The position numbers and the translations under genes were made by a program. DNA of 5,996 nt. Source: Ruminococcus flavefaciens. Lineage in GTDB: Bacteria; Bacillota_A; Clostridia; Oscillospirales; Ruminococcaceae. Position 1 is the first letter of the stretch, and each line of letters opens with the position of its first letter. Under the pieces are notes generated by a model. It saw only the letters and a list, made by a program, of their open reading frames with translations, searched no databases and was not told the DNA's origin. Of the stretch, positions 5,753-5,996 are shown piece after piece. The DNA is taken from assembly GCA_004556875.1 (NCBI GenBank), contig SFFP01000122.1:1-5996 (forward strand). Direction: 5' to 3'.

Positions 5753-5769
5753 TGTCGAATTGTGTCGAA
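5753..5769 (+). promoter_or_regulatory. Tandem Spo0A-box-like heptamers
   Basis: TGTCGAA occurs at 5753-5759 and 5763-5769, exactly 10 bp start to start. TGTCGAA is the known 0A-box core for the sporulation regulator Spo0A, and tandem boxes one turn apart are its usual binding arrangement. They sit just downstream of the predicted start of transcription, as in abrB of Bacillus subtilis, where Spo0A represses. Binding here is inferred. Confidence 0.6.
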
Positions 5770-5770
5770 C

Positions 5771-5783
5771 GAAAGCGGTGATC
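5771..5783 (+). promoter_or_regulatory. Extended Shine-Dalgarno of the plus-strand gene
   Basis: GAAAGCGGTGATC matches the complement of the 16S rRNA 3' end (GAAAGGAGGTGATC) with one base deleted and one changed. The GGTGATC core (5777-5783) places the ATG at 5786 at normal distance. This favours ATG 5786 over the in-frame GTG at 5762, which has AGGAGA at 5747-5752. Confidence 0.65.
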
Positions 5784-5785
5784 GA

Positions 5786-5996
5786 ATGAATTTTTCCGAG
5801 AAACTCCGCGCAAATAAAAAAGGAATACTTGACGCCGAGTTGAAAAGAGCGTTCGCCGTGACGGGCTTTTCGGGAACTTTTTGCGTTGTCGCCGCGACCT
5901 GTGCGTCTCTTTACATCTCTCCGAAGGCGGCTCTTCTGATTATTTTCACGGCATTTGCGGTTGTGGGGAGCTTTTTCATTCTTACCTGCGCCGCAA
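5786..5996 (+). CDS. N-terminus of an unrecognised membrane protein, 3' end missing
   Basis: The frame is open from ATG 5786 to the window edge (70 codons, no stop). A short charged cytoplasmic start (MNFSEKLRANKKGILDAELK) is followed by two hydrophobic stretches at about residues 23-43 and 48-69, joined by the short loop ISPKA. These look like two transmembrane helices in a hairpin. Too little is visible to assign a family; sensor kinases, diguanylate cyclases and transporters all begin this way. A second possible start, GTG at 5762, would add eight residues. The gene is divergent from the ArsR-type gene, with its own promoter (5712-5740), an inverted repeat around it and tandem Spo0A-like boxes in the leader. 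Ala, Thr and Ser codons ending in G (GCG, ACG, TCG) are more common here than in the minus-strand genes. Confidence 0.72.
   Translation, partial: MNFSEKLRANKKGILDAELKRAFAVTGFSGTFCVVAATCASLYISPKAALLIIFTAFAVVGSFFILTCAA

Noticed and set aside
5752..5781. Nine-codon upstream frame (MSNCVERKR) in the leader of the membrane gene
   Set aside because: Its ATG would lie about five bases from the predicted transcript start, too close for its AGG to serve as a ribosome binding site. It may be chance within the 0A-like boxes.
1..5996. CRISPR arrays, tRNA or rRNA genes, insertion sequences
   Set aside because: I saw no regularly spaced repeats with spacers, no tRNA or rRNA signatures, and no transposase motifs or terminal inverted repeats with target duplications.

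Overview
The window looks like low-to-moderate GC Firmicute (Bacillota) DNA from a gut or rumen Ruminococcus-type organism (Oscillospiraceae). The main reason is the central gene, which encodes a secreted protein with a type I dockerin followed by a Cthe_2159-like carbohydrate-binding domain and a CotH kinase-like domain, a combination expected in cellulosome-forming Clostridia. Strong AGGAGG-type ribosome binding sites and sigma-70-like promoters agree with this. The genus is an inference from domain content, not a proven assignment.

Layout. Four genes lie on the minus strand and one begins on the plus strand. Positions 1-1089 (minus) hold the first 363 codons of a secreted protein with a lamin-tail domain, a chitobiase-like domain and the beginning of a CotH region; its 3' end lies outside the window. 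It has its own promoter (1125-1153). A clear intrinsic terminator (1350-1385) separates it from the 942-codon dockerin/Cthe_2159/CotH gene (1406-4234). An AT-rich spacer of about 480 bases (4235-4712) carries a possible promoter and a pair of direct repeats but no convincing gene. Next come a 145-codon cysteine-rich C_GCAxxG_C_C family gene (4713-5150) and a 101-codon ArsR-family repressor gene (5225-5530), with a strong hairpin between them. The arsR promoter is near consensus and holds a perfect palindrome in its spacer. At the right edge a plus-strand gene (5786 to the end) starts, encoding an unrecognised membrane protein.

How the parts fit. The two CotH-type proteins are probably extracytoplasmic: one attached to a cellulosome through its dockerin, the other with adhesion-like modules. 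CotH proteins are atypical kinases in spore coats, so a kinase displayed on the cellulosome or cell surface is the most interesting hypothesis here. The ArsR/C_GCAxxG_C_C pair looks like a small thiol or metal(loid) stress unit. The plus-strand membrane gene has a good promoter followed by two TGTCGAA heptamers exactly 10 bp apart, the arrangement of tandem Spo0A boxes, placed where binding would be expected to repress.
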